A stretch of 36,424 bases of DNA, taken from assembly GCF_000233455.1 (NCBI RefSeq), contig NZ_JH376420.1, positions 1 through 36,424 of the forward strand. The letters are read 5' to 3'. The notes beneath the pieces are model-generated. The model searched no databases and was not told the origin of the DNA. It saw only the letters and a list, made by a program, of their open reading frames with translations. Source of the DNA: [Clostridium] citroniae WAL-17108 (lineage in GTDB: Bacteria > Bacillota > Clostridia > Lachnospirales > Lachnospiraceae). Positions 18,570-26,923 of this stretch are shown piece after piece; the stretch's first letter is position 1, and every line of letters starts with the position of its first letter. Made by a program: the position numbers and the translations under genes.

Positions 18570-18959
18570 TCATTTCAAGTATCTTTTTTAACTCCCGCTG
18601 CAATGAAATATAAGTGTTGTTCTCAAAAAAGACGGAGAGAATTCCACTCCTCGTCTTTCTTGAAGTATATCTACTACATTCTACAGATTCAAAATAATTG
18701 ATTATCAGTATCATCATATGGATTTTCGCAGCACACATTAACAAATGATGTTGAGTCCCGGTTTCTCTTCTATAAACTTTGTGAGATTCCGTTGTTTCCT
18801 TTCCATCTCGTTAGATTTGACCACCCTACTCTCGAAGCCTAGCCTTATATGCGATTTCTATCTGTTGGACCAGAGGTTAGTAGTGTTTTTCTTACATCCC
18901 CATAACTCTTATCTTGGTTCTTCCAGCATTCAGGCTAATTAAAATTATACCAAAGAGTA
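18570..18959. other. Gene-poor junction between decayed gene and catabolic island
   Basis: No supported gene. A 101-codon minus-strand frame (18439-18744) has no ribosome site and a composition unlike a real protein, and short residues of older coding sequence may be present. The stretch contains the first copy of the 32-bp repeat (18630-18661). Confidence 0.4.
18630..18661. repeat. 32-bp direct repeat, copy 1 (hairpin-forming)
   Basis: This copy differs from the one at 26124-26155 at one base of 32 and has the same orientation. It begins AGACGGAGAG and ends CTCCTCGTCTTTCTT. It can fold into a ten-pair stem with one mismatch and one wobble. On the minus strand T residues follow, so it may also act as a terminator. 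The two copies bracket the catabolic island. Confidence 0.75.
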
Positions 18960-20063
18960 TCAGACTTTTTTATTCACAGTCAGTCTGCAAATGCAGTTAA
19001 TCGCAGCAACAATTACAGCAAAAACACCAACCCAACCAGATACAGAAACTAAAATGTTGATAATCTGGGCATATGATCCTAAGAAACTTACTGCAAATTC
19101 TGCCAATACCAATACAGTACCAATAATCTTAAACTTCTTTGTATCCGCCTCAGCGAAATATTCAGCTGCGATAACAGCAACTGGTGCTGCTGTGGTAAAC
19201 GAAGCTGCAACCACTAAAAATACCAGAACACCTGCCATTTTAGGAGCATGATAAGTTGTCATTGCCAAATTAGGAGCCGGAGTGCCGATGATGATGCTTA
19301 TATTAGCTATCTGAGAAAGTACCATTAAGGCAATCAGTACCGTGAGCGCGATAAAAGAAATTACCACCCACAACGTAGTTTCTTTCATTGTTGCCGTACG
19401 ATCCATCATGTAACAACTCACAAAATAAGGTAATACAAATAGAATGATATAACTGGAATGCAGAATCGTAGAAACAAACCAGTTGGGATGCATTCTGGAA
19501 ATTTCCGTGGTGGATTTTGCAATGGCTGATCCAGCTTCAATACCATCCACAGGATTTATAAGACTAGCAACAAAACTGATTATCAGCACGACTAAAATAA
19601 ATGGTGCAATTTTACTGATAATATCAATAACCTTTTTAAATCCAAAAACGACTGACATGATACAAAGCAGCGATAAAATACCGGCACCGGCATAATAAGG
19701 CATGCCATAATACTGGGTCAACATACTGCCTGCACCGGATATAAGCTGCACCATAAAGCAAACCACGAATGCGACAGTATAGAAATGTACGGCAGAGCCA
19801 ACGTATTTTCCACAAAACCAGATAAAACATTCCTTTGCGTTAGTCAATTGATACTTTTTACAGACAAAAATAACGGTTAAAGCTAGGGCCGCTGTAAAAA
19901 TATGGTATATTGAAATTCCCAAAAGTCCAATCGTGCCATGACTAGAATAAGCTTGCAAAAATTCCTGACCTGTTCCAGTAGCAGAGCCAATATAATAAGC
20001 AATCATACCGCCTATCATACTTAACACAAACGCGGGACGAACCGTTTTTCTTTCTTCTAACAT
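18960..20063 (-). CDS. YkvI-like membrane transporter (APC superfamily)
   Basis: The 367-residue protein has about ten hydrophobic helices and an early helix reading GGMIAYYIGSATGTGQEFLQ. The Gly-Gln-Glu pattern is typical of YkvI and related amino-acid/cation symporter folds. The ATG at 20063 has AGGAGG ten bases upstream; the longer open frame overlaps the M24 gene and was rejected. It is last in the operon after the ammonia-lyase and M24 genes, so it probably imports the amino-acid-like substrate of this pathway. The substrate cannot be read from the sequence. Confidence 0.75.
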   Translation of the reverse strand: MLEERKTVRPAFVLSMIGGMIAYYIGSATGTGQEFLQAYSSHGTIGLLGISIYHIFTAALALTVIFVCKKYQLTNAKECFIWFCGKYVGSAVHFYTVAFVVCFMVQLISGAGSMLTQYYGMPYYAGAGILSLLCIMSVVFGFKKVIDIISKIAPFILVVLIISFVASLINPVDGIEAGSAIAKSTTEISRMHPNWFVSTILHSSYIILFVLPYFVSCYMMDRTATMKETTLWVVISFIALTVLIALMVLSQIANISIIIGTPAPNLAMTTYHAPKMAGVLVFLVVAASFTTAAPVAVIAAEYFAEADTKKFKIIGTVLVLAEFAVSFLGSYAQIINILVSVSGWVGVFAVIVAAINCICRLTVNKKV

Positions 20064-20130
20064 GAATGAGAACCTCCTCATATTGTTATTGCTACAGTTA
20101 ATTGAAATACTCTTTATAATATCGTCTATA

Positions 20131-21294
20131 TCAGGCCTTAATCTGGTGTAGCTTTCTGCTGCCAATGGACAGTCTTTCATATCCATCAGCTGTAATAACA
20201 TAATTCTCTTCAATACAAAATACACCGTTTTCCACCAGAATCCCCGGCTCCAAATTAATGATCATACCTTCCTGCAAAACGCCCTCCTCATGAACAGTAA
20301 CTGATACCGGCTCGGTACTCATCAGTCCCATACCATGTCCCATACGGCCACAGTCATAGGTCGCCTGATATCCACGTTTCTCCAGCGCTTCACCACATGC
20401 ACGGGCTACCTGTGCAATCGGAACACCAGGTGCCATGACAGATGCAGCCTCTTCAGTAATAGCATAGACATCATCCTGCATGCGGTTACGCTCGTCACTG
20501 ATGGGACCAACAACACCGGCGCGGCAGAAATCCGACCAATAACCATTGTATACAGCACCCAAATCCAGCCACAGCATATCTCCATACTCAAGCTGCCGTT
20601 CGGAGCTAATCGCACTAATCCGCTCATAGTTTCCAGGTCCGCTGGTAATAATAACAAAACCTGGGTACTCTGCACCGCCTTCCAACATGAACTGCTGTGC
20701 CAGCATAGAGATTTCTCGTTCGCTCATTCCTGCCTCGATTGCTGCAAATGTCTTGTCATGTGCATATCCCGTTGCCTCACAGGCAATTCTATGACACGCA
20801 ATCTCTGCCGGCGATTTAATGATACGCTGCCGCCAGATCAGAGGCGCTGCATCGATAATATTTTCAGCCCCAATTAATTCCCGCAGTGCAAGGAATGTAT
20901 CCGGCTGATAGTTAATCCTCTGCTCAAATCCCAATTCCAAACCAACGCTGCCAGGCACCATGTTCAACTCCCGCATAATATCATATAGCTCATTTGCAGT
21001 CGGACCAAGGAGACTGTCAAAATTGCGGTTGCCGCAACAGTACGACTTAAGTGTTGCTTCCGGTGTTACGAAAGTTTGTGTATAAAGCAGCGGTTCACCC
21101 TGAACCGGGATAAATAAGAACATCGGACGGGTAAAGGTAGTCCATGGTGCATGAGTGCGATAGCCAGAATAATAATTGATATTTGCCTCAGCTGAAACCA
21201 TCATTCCGGACATCCCAGCCCTTTCCATGTTCTTGCGGCAATTATTAATGCGTGATTGAAATTCTGCCTCCGTAAACCTAATTAACTCTTTCAT
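20131..21294 (-). CDS. M24-family (Xaa-Pro peptidase-like) metallohydrolase
   Basis: The 387-residue protein has a creatinase-type N-terminal domain (about 1-150) and a pita-bread catalytic domain. The usual five metal ligands are present: Asp244 in WLDLGAVYNG, Asp255 in GYWSDFCR, His in MGHGMG, Glu in NLEPGIL and Glu in CIEENYVI. Members hydrolyse Xaa-Pro peptides, creatine or cyclic compounds such as ectoine (DoeA/EutD). Its position between a diamino-acid lyase and a transporter favours a small catabolic substrate over general peptides. AGGAGG precedes the ATG. Gaps of 67 bases on both sides suit one transcript. Confidence 0.9.
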   Translation of the reverse strand: MKELIRFTEAEFQSRINNCRKNMERAGMSGMMVSAEANINYYSGYRTHAPWTTFTRPMFLFIPVQGEPLLYTQTFVTPEATLKSYCCGNRNFDSLLGPTANELYDIMRELNMVPGSVGLELGFEQRINYQPDTFLALRELIGAENIIDAAPLIWRQRIIKSPAEIACHRIACEATGYAHDKTFAAIEAGMSEREISMLAQQFMLEGGAEYPGFVIITSGPGNYERISAISSERQLEYGDMLWLDLGAVYNGYWSDFCRAGVVGPISDERNRMQDDVYAITEEAASVMAPGVPIAQVARACGEALEKRGYQATYDCGRMGHGMGLMSTEPVSVTVHEEGVLQEGMIINLEPGILVENGVFCIEENYVITADGYERLSIGSRKLHQIKA

Positions 21295-21361
21295 CTTTTT
21301 CCTCCTAAATTTTTTTGTTGATATAATTTCTACGTTGTCAGATCAATAAATCTATTGTCTC

Positions 21362-22588
21362 TTAATTTGGCATTGCCTCCTTTCCTTCATATACGATCTT
21401 GCGATAGTTAACCGGGTCCGTATCACCTTCCGTATTAAACAGCAGCACTACCGAATTCTCATCCAGGCCAGCAAGTTCTCTCAGCTGAGCAAATTCATTC
21501 TTTTCCAATAGTGCATAAAACAGCCCGGTTGTTACTGCTCCGCTCTCCCCTGATACAATTGATTCATCATCACCTGCAGGTGCTCCTAAAAGACGCATTC
21601 CCAATGCAGCTATAAAATCAGGACATTTATAATACCAGTCTGCAAAATCTCGCAGAATCGGCCAAGTTATCGTACAAGGCTCTCCACAATTTAAACCCGC
21701 CATTATCGTTAAACCTGTTTCTATTGCGGGATGGGGTTTACCATCATTTATTTTTGCTGATTGATAGATGCAGGCAATATGTTCAGGTTCAACAATGCCA
21801 AAAGTCGGCCGATTATCTTCGTAGTGATTCGCCAAATAGCCTAACACACCACCTGCCATAGCACCTACACCCGCCTGCAAAAATACGTGCGTGGGATAAT
21901 CATACCCGGCCTCTGACAGCTGCGACACGGCCTCCTTTGCCATCGTAGTATAGCCTTGAATAATCCATACCGGTATCTCCTCATACCCATTCCAACTGGT
22001 ATCCTGTACCAGATGCCAGCCATTTTCTTTAGCCATATGGGCTGCATATCGAACGGTATCATCATATCCGGTTTCCATGATTCTAACTTCCGTTTTCCCA
22101 AAGGATTCGATCGCCTGAGCCCGTAATTCAGAAGAACCAACCGGCATATACACATGCGCTTCACATCCCAGCTGAGCTGCCGCCCACGCCACCCCTTTGC
22201 CATGATTACCGTCTGTGGTAGTTACAAATACCATGGATTGAACCTGCTCTTTCCATTCCGGCTTTTGCAAATCACTAAAACTAATATGATTCACATCCAA
22301 TCCCAGTTCCTTACAAACCACTCTCGTTAAGGCATACAAACCGCCAAGCCCTTTAAACGCATTAAGACCGAATCTTTTGGACTCATCTTTTACAAACACA
22401 GCCTTTACGCCAAGATGTTTTGCCATTTCCTCCAGGCAAACCAATGGAGTCGGCTGATAACTGTCTAACGTATAGTGGATATTATATACGGATGCGGTAG
22501 CCTCATCTGTTAAAAACTGAGGACCTTTTCCTGTACACGTGTTTTCATTTTTTATTGCATAAATATAACTAATATGATGTTCTCTCAT
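21362..22588 (-). CDS. dpaL: 2,3-diaminopropionate ammonia-lyase
   Basis: The 408-residue protein is a fold-type II PLP enzyme with the cofactor lysine (Lys79) in LNAFKGLGG, TTTDGNHGKGVAW as the phosphate/substrate loop and QAGVGAMAGGVLG, all diagnostic for DpaL (E. coli YgeX). The enzyme converts 2,3-diaminopropionate through 2-aminoacrylate to pyruvate and two ammonia. GGGGTC lies before the ATG. The gene follows a ridA remnant and precedes the M24 gene. In E. coli ygeX lies beside ygeY, an M20-type gene, and an M20 gene is also found nearby here. Confidence 0.93.
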   Translation of the reverse strand: MREHHISYIYAIKNENTCTGKGPQFLTDEATASVYNIHYTLDSYQPTPLVCLEEMAKHLGVKAVFVKDESKRFGLNAFKGLGGLYALTRVVCKELGLDVNHISFSDLQKPEWKEQVQSMVFVTTTDGNHGKGVAWAAAQLGCEAHVYMPVGSSELRAQAIESFGKTEVRIMETGYDDTVRYAAHMAKENGWHLVQDTSWNGYEEIPVWIIQGYTTMAKEAVSQLSEAGYDYPTHVFLQAGVGAMAGGVLGYLANHYEDNRPTFGIVEPEHIACIYQSAKINDGKPHPAIETGLTIMAGLNCGEPCTITWPILRDFADWYYKCPDFIAALGMRLLGAPAGDDESIVSGESGAVTTGLFYALLEKNEFAQLRELAGLDENSVVLLFNTEGDTDPVNYRKIVYEGKEAMPN

Positions 22589-22714
22589 TACTGACCCCTG
22601 TTTTATTATAATAAGTTTCTAATAAATCATAACGCTCAAGATTAATACAAGCGATATCCAATATATCAATTTGGATAAATAAAAACCATCTATAAAATTG
22701 TTATTGCCTCAATC
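22589..22714. other. Short gap between dpaL and ridA remnant
   Basis: It holds no gene. A TATCCAA / TTGGATA inverted repeat with a nine-base spacer at 22655-22677 is a possible regulatory site for dpaL. Confidence 0.35.
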
Positions 22715-22903
22715 TCACATAATATAAATGAAGTCACCCATAATACTGCCTGCTGCTTCGAGGATCGCCGCTACATTTTTACAGCTCTGCTCTGCCTGAG
22801 CCTTAATTCCATCAGGCACCGTTTTATCAACAGGATTCACCGGTATCTGCCCTGACGTGTAAACAACGCCATTAACCTCAAATCCTTTACTAATATTTCT
22901 TGT
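22715..22903 (-). pseudogene. ridA: ridA (YjgF/RidA) remnant
   Basis: Sixty-two codons between two stops encode NGVVYTSGQIPVNP, VPDGIKAQAEQS and KNVAAILEAAGS, the clear N-terminal half of a RidA/YjgF protein. The first 15 or so residues, any start codon and the C-terminal half (including the usual active-site Arg region) are missing. RidA deaminates 2-aminoacrylate, the intermediate made by the enzyme encoded next door, so an intact copy here would have made functional sense. It is now too short to fold. Confidence 0.82.
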
Positions 22904-22944
22904 TTAAATATTGTATTTTCCTTTTCCAAATAGTAAAATAGCTA

Positions 22945-22968
22945 TACAATCTGTTAAAGCAGATTGTA
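22945..22968. promoter_or_regulatory. Perfect 9-bp inverted repeat, likely GntR operator
   Basis: TACAATCTG and CAGATTGTA are separated by six bases. It lies 24 bases before the GntR/FCD gene and upstream of the divergent dpaL operon. TACAAT can serve as the regulator's -10 box, and TTTAAC with TACTAT 17 bases apart can serve the other strand. A repressor bound here would control both directions. Confidence 0.65.
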
Positions 22969-22992
22969 CTATAAAAGGAGTTTGAACTATTT

Positions 22993-23646
22993 ATGCCAAT
23001 CCCCCCAAAAAAAGAAGTGTACAACCGCCAGACTGCTAAAGAACGTGTTTACAAAACACTCCAGCAGTGGATTATTGATGGTACGTTTCGGCCAAATGAG
23101 CGTTTAAATGATACCGAACTTGCCGAATACTTTTCTGTCTCCCGTACCCCGGTACGAGAAGCTTTGCAAATGTTAAAGGAACAAAATCTGGTACATATTA
23201 TTCCATCAAGTGGAACCTATGTTACTCCAATCGATCTCCAGGATATGAAATACGTTTATGAACTCCTTGGTGAACTGCAGTCAATCTCCCTCAAACTATG
23301 CATCAACCAGATCACAGCTAAGGATCTATCCTGTTTAACCGAACTAAATGAGCGGTTTCTGGAAAATGCCAACCACGGTTCTTCCTCTGATGCACATATA
23401 GCAGACCGAGACTTCCACAATTATCTCGCCAAAATAACCGGCAATCCTTATTTGATCACATTTACAGATCAACTAACTTTTTTAGCCTGTCGGAATGAAA
23501 ATCATTTTTTCAAGGAGGTTGCCCGCCATCAGGCCAGTTATGAAAATCACTGCCGCATTATTGCTGCTATAAAAACCAAAAGTTTGTCTGTTGCTCAACA
23601 GGAAATTAAAAACAACTGGCTGATTTCCATATCAGATTCATATTAA
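22993..23646 (+). CDS. GntR-family regulator, FCD type
   Basis: The 217-residue protein has an N-terminal GntR winged helix (about 12-76; LNDTELAEYFSVSRTPVREA, then LQMLKEQNL) and a helical FCD ligand domain. The metal-site pattern is visible as DRDFHNYLAKITGN and the His in SYENHCRII. The RBS AGGAG lies 12 bases before the ATG, slightly far. It is divergent from the dpaL operon and ends just before the M20 gene on the other strand. It most likely represses the island in the absence of a small acid or amino-acid ligand. Confidence 0.92.
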   Translation: MPIPPKKEVYNRQTAKERVYKTLQQWIIDGTFRPNERLNDTELAEYFSVSRTPVREALQMLKEQNLVHIIPSSGTYVTPIDLQDMKYVYELLGELQSISLKLCINQITAKDLSCLTELNERFLENANHGSSSDAHIADRDFHNYLAKITGNPYLITFTDQLTFLACRNENHFFKEVARHQASYENHCRIIAAIKTKSLSVAQQEIKNNWLISISDSY

Positions 23647-23658
23647 CATTACTATCAA

Positions 23659-24819
23659 TCAACGCAACCTCTGAGCCACAAACTCTGTCCAGAACTCAGT
23701 TCCAATCGTCAGGATGTCATCATTAAAGTCATAAAACGGGCTGTGAAGAGGGATATTATTCGAATCCTCTTGGCCGCTGCCTAAAAGGACAAAGCATCCT
23801 GGCACGACCTTTAAAAAATCAGCAAAGTCTTCAGAGGCCATCCATGGTTCTCCATTTAGTTCAACATTATCAATACCTGCCACTGCCTGTGCCGCTTTAC
23901 CAGCATGAACCACACACTCCTCAGAATTAATTAATGGAATAAATTCACGAGTATAACTCACTTCTCCGACTGCATTATTCATCCGACAGACACCCTCTAC
24001 AATACTTCGCATACGATCTTCAACTAACCTTTGATTCGCCTCTGAGTAACTTCTTACATCACCTTTGACAACTATGTTGGTAGGGATCGCATTGGGAGCT
24101 CCATCAGATTTAATTTCCGTGCAGGATATCACCAACGGATGCAATGGATTTGCAGTTCTTGAAACAATGGTTTGTAGGGCTAAATAAATTTCTGCAAAAC
24201 ATACGAAGGGATCAATGCCTTCATGCGGACTGCTTGCATGCCCTCCTTTGCCGGTAATCCGGATTTTAAACTTATCTTCACTGGCCATGATACCGCCGAC
24301 TCGTGTGCGGATTTTACCGGCCCGCAGAAACGGTGCATTGTGCAGCCCATATATCTCATCCATTGGAAAACGTTCAAACAGTCCATCTGCAATCATCGCT
24401 TTCGCACCGCCTCCCGGCTCTTCGGATGGCTGAAAAACCAACCTCACCGTACCATTAAAATTTCTGGTTTCCGAAAGCATCTTTGCTGCTCCAAGTAGCA
24501 TTACCACATGCCCATCATGCCCACAACCATGCATCTTTCCTGATACATCTGATGCGTATGATATTTCTCCTTGTTCCTGGAGGTTTATAGCATCCATATC
24601 TGCCCGAATACCAATGCAGGCACTACTGTCCCCGGCAGTAAGACTTGCTACAATTCCTGTTTTTCCAACACCTTCCGTAACTACCCAGTCCCAACTTTTA
24701 AGATTATCAATAATCAGCTTGCCAGTTTCAAATTCCTGGAATGCAGTTTCCGGATGCTGATGTAAATAGTGTCGCCACCGTACTAGATTTTGTTTGAGTT
24801 CATCACTGCACTTTTGCAT
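23659..24819 (-). CDS. M20-family amidohydrolase (aminoacylase/carboxypeptidase-like)
   Basis: The 386-residue protein has the M20D pattern: WRHYLHQHPETAFQE at the start, metal ligands in HGCGHDGH, Glu-Glu in QPSEEPGGGAKAM, a lid domain with GKGGHASSPHEGIDP and a final His in IPLHSPFYDFND. Such enzymes remove acyl groups from amino acids or cleave small peptides. The ATG at 24819 has AAGGAG upstream; an earlier in-frame ATG at 24864 does not. It is convergent with the GntR gene and divergent from the AraC gene, so it is a separate transcript. Deacylation of a diamino acid for DpaL is plausible but unproved. Confidence 0.92.
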   Translation of the reverse strand: MQKCSDELKQNLVRWRHYLHQHPETAFQEFETGKLIIDNLKSWDWVVTEGVGKTGIVASLTAGDSSACIGIRADMDAINLQEQGEISYASDVSGKMHGCGHDGHVVMLLGAAKMLSETRNFNGTVRLVFQPSEEPGGGAKAMIADGLFERFPMDEIYGLHNAPFLRAGKIRTRVGGIMASEDKFKIRITGKGGHASSPHEGIDPFVCFAEIYLALQTIVSRTANPLHPLVISCTEIKSDGAPNAIPTNIVVKGDVRSYSEANQRLVEDRMRSIVEGVCRMNNAVGEVSYTREFIPLINSEECVVHAGKAAQAVAGIDNVELNGEPWMASEDFADFLKVVPGCFVLLGSGQEDSNNIPLHSPFYDFNDDILTIGTEFWTEFVAQRLR

Positions 24820-24867
24820 AGTTTCTCCTTCATTAATATACTTCTTTTGTTGCTGTTTTTTCATTTC

Positions 24868-24972
24868 TTGATAATGTAATTATATTTGACTTCATCTGCA
24901 AAATGTGTAATAATTTTGTTTGATAATGTAATGATTTTGAGCATTTATTCATCAGACAATAAGTGTAATAAT
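24868..24972. promoter_or_regulatory. Paired direct repeats between M20 and AraC genes
   Basis: TTGATAATGTAAT occurs at 24868-24880 and 24920-24932, 52 bases apart. GTGTAATAAT occurs at 24905-24914 and 24963-24972, 58 bases apart. Spacing near whole helical turns in a divergent promoter region next to an AraC gene suits AraC-type half-sites, but the tract is AT-rich and chance is not excluded. Confidence 0.45.
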
Positions 24973-25103
24973 AAAATCATGATTCTTGTACAAAAAAATA
25001 ATTAACACAACCATTTGATCCGACCATTTATTGAGGATTATTATACAAATTAACGGCTCGCTAATCGAGTGATCTTATTACTATCCAGAAACGAGGTTTG
25101 TAA

Positions 25104-26006
25104 ATGATTTCAACAATCAAATATCCAGATATTCAAATCGGTCAAAATATGATGGAATGCACTCCCCATGGCAATTATGAATTTCCATTTGTTATCTACC
25201 TTGATGATCTTAGAGAAAAAGTCATGGGCTTTGTCAATTGGCATTGGCATAAGGAACTGCAGTTGTGCTATGTAACAGAAGGAACTGTTAGTTTCTTTGT
25301 AAATTCCAAACAATATGACATATCTGAAGGAGGCGGTATCTTTATTAATCAAGGATGCCTTCATATGATCAAACCGAAAAATCCCCCATTCGGTACATTT
25401 ATCTGCTATGATTTTAATGAAAAACTGCTTTCTGTTTTTCCGGGATCTGTTTTTGAAACAAAATACGTTACCCCATATAAAAAAGCCCCAGACTTCGAGG
25501 CGGTTCCTCTTTCTCCCGACATTGAGTGGCAGAATAAAGTGCTTGTCCATCTAATTACTATATATCAGTTGGCACAGGAACAAACTTTCGGTTTTGAATA
25601 TAGTATTCAAAGTGAACTGACTAAATTATGGCTCATGATGATTCAAAACAACAAAGGTGATGGTTCAGAAAAACACCATCCAAATAACCATGCTTCTGTA
25701 GTACATAGCATCATCCAATATATCCAAAATCATTATTCGGAAAAGATAACGATTCAGAATATCTCGGCAGTTGTAATGTTCAGCGAGAGTGAATGCTGCC
25801 GCATCTTTAAGAGCATTTTACATGAGACCATCTCATCTTACATTAAAACCTACCGCATTTACATGAGTACGGAACTTCTTAAAAATACAGAAAAACCTCT
25901 TGATTTAATTGCTGAAGAAACTGGTTTCTGCAGTACCAGTTATTATATTAAATCTTTTAAAGAGGTTATGCAAATAACGCCCAATCAGTTTAGGAAACAA
26001 CTATAA
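25104..26006 (+). CDS. AraC-family transcriptional regulator with cupin domain
   Basis: The 300-residue protein has an N-terminal cupin-like sensing domain (VNWHWHKELQLCYVTEG near residue 44, INQGCLHMIKP near 86) and a C-terminal double helix-turn-helix of AraC type (about 200-298), ending SYYIKSFKEVMQITPNQFRK. It reads away from the M20 gene and its promoter region contains the paired repeats at 24868-24972. A TTGATC (25015-25020) and TATTAT (25039-25044) pair could be its promoter. It probably activates the M20 gene and/or itself in response to a pathway compound. Confidence 0.92.
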   Translation: MISTIKYPDIQIGQNMMECTPHGNYEFPFVIYLDDLREKVMGFVNWHWHKELQLCYVTEGTVSFFVNSKQYDISEGGGIFINQGCLHMIKPKNPPFGTFICYDFNEKLLSVFPGSVFETKYVTPYKKAPDFEAVPLSPDIEWQNKVLVHLITIYQLAQEQTFGFEYSIQSELTKLWLMMIQNNKGDGSEKHHPNNHASVVHSIIQYIQNHYSEKITIQNISAVVMFSESECCRIFKSILHETISSYIKTYRIYMSTELLKNTEKPLDLIAEETGFCSTSYYIKSFKEVMQITPNQFRKQL

Positions 26007-26032
26007 CTGTAAGAAAAACACGTATATCTGTC

Positions 26033-26110
26033 GATTCATTAATTATTCTTGCACAACATTATGACATCGGCATGGATTATATTGCCGGATGCAGTGAAAC
26101 AAAAGGTATT
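26033..26110 (+). pseudogene. Possible scrap of an XRE-type regulator
   Basis: The frame DSLIILAQHYDIGMDYIAG resembles the last helix of Cro/CI-type DNA-binding domains (LIKLADYFDVSLDYLLG pattern). It has no start codon or remaining domain. Short length limits certainty. Confidence 0.35.
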
Positions 26111-26123
26111 ATTTCAAAAAAAC

Positions 26124-26160
26124 AGACGGGGAGAATTCCACTCCTCGTCTTTCTTATTTT
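26124..26160 (+). terminator. Terminator of AraC gene; 32-bp repeat copy 2
   Basis: AGACGGGGAG pairs with CTCCTCGTCT over ten pairs with one wobble and a seven-base loop, followed by TTCTTATTTT. The first 32 bases repeat 18630-18661 with one difference. It ends the + strand AraC transcript and marks the right side of the catabolic island. Confidence 0.75.
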
Positions 26161-26386
26161 CCAATTTTATACCCCATTCTAAGGATTATCAGCGCATTCT
26201 CAGTTATTGATTCTTCAGGCTTTAAGACATACCTCTTGATAATTGGTATCCAGTTTACTGACCTCCTGCCAACAGGACAAAAGCCTCATTATCGGAGATA
26301 TCCAGATTTGCCTTAAAAGAAACACTAATATGGGGCATTTGAAATTTGACAGTCCGTGGCCCTCACCGCCAGGCATTAATGCCCCA
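26161..26386. other. Gap without recognisable gene
   Basis: No gene is seen. A short minus-strand frame near 26270-26350 (FKANLDISDNEAFVLLAGG) has protein-like composition but no start and no recognised family, so it may be another gene scrap. Confidence 0.3.
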
Positions 26387-26923
26387 TCATCCGAACAAAA
26401 GCCCCAATAGAGCTCCTAACAGAATCGTCTTTGGAATAGACAGCTTAAGTTTATTCATGAGGAAACCTACAACTGCTGCAATCGCAACCAGGTTCCAGCC
26501 GATTCCCAAAGGTCCCTCTCCAGTCAAAAATGTCCCTCTGCTCTGCGAAACCACAACAGCGGCCAACATGCCGATACAGACAGGGCGGATTCCGGTAAAA
26601 AGCCATTCCAAATATCGATTACCCTTGAATTTCGTGATGAAATGTGCGGCCAGCATGCAGAGTGTCAGCGAAGGCATCATGGTTCCCAGATTTGCGCAGA
26701 ACGCCCCCAGCCACCCGGCCGTGCGAAAGCCCACAAAGGACGCGCTGTTGATTCCCAGTGAGCCTGGGGTCATCTCCGCTACCGCCACAATATCCAGTAC
26801 CTCTTCCGATGTCATCCATCCGTACCGGAGTACGATATCGCTGATGACCGGAATCATAGTCATCCCGCCAAAGCTGCAGAACCCCACCTTCATAAAAGAC
26901 CAGAACAAAAGAAGATAGATCAT
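26387..26923 (-). CDS. Chromate-type transporter, second half protein
   Basis: The 178-residue membrane protein has the CHR-domain signature FMKVGFCSFGGMTMIPV at the start and AEMTPGSLGINSASFVG in the first third, with about five helices. Bacteria with half-size ChrA carry two such genes in tandem that work as a pair. It overlaps the partner gene by four bases (ATGA). The family exports chromate in some members; in anaerobes the natural anion is often unknown. Confidence 0.9.
   Translation of the reverse strand: MIYLLLFWSFMKVGFCSFGGMTMIPVISDIVLRYGWMTSEEVLDIVAVAEMTPGSLGINSASFVGFRTAGWLGAFCANLGTMMPSLTLCMLAAHFITKFKGNRYLEWLFTGIRPVCIGMLAAVVVSQSRGTFLTGEGPLGIGWNLVAIAAVVGFLMNKLKLSIPKTILLGALLGLLFG

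Noticed and set aside
18439..18744. A 101-codon minus-strand frame
   Set aside because: It has no ribosome site, crosses the 32-bp repeat, and its 3' half is a different frame of the decayed gene.
22589..22992. A riboswitch or structured leader for dpaL
   Set aside because: Only a ridA remnant and short inverted repeats are visible, with no stem set resembling a known riboswitch.
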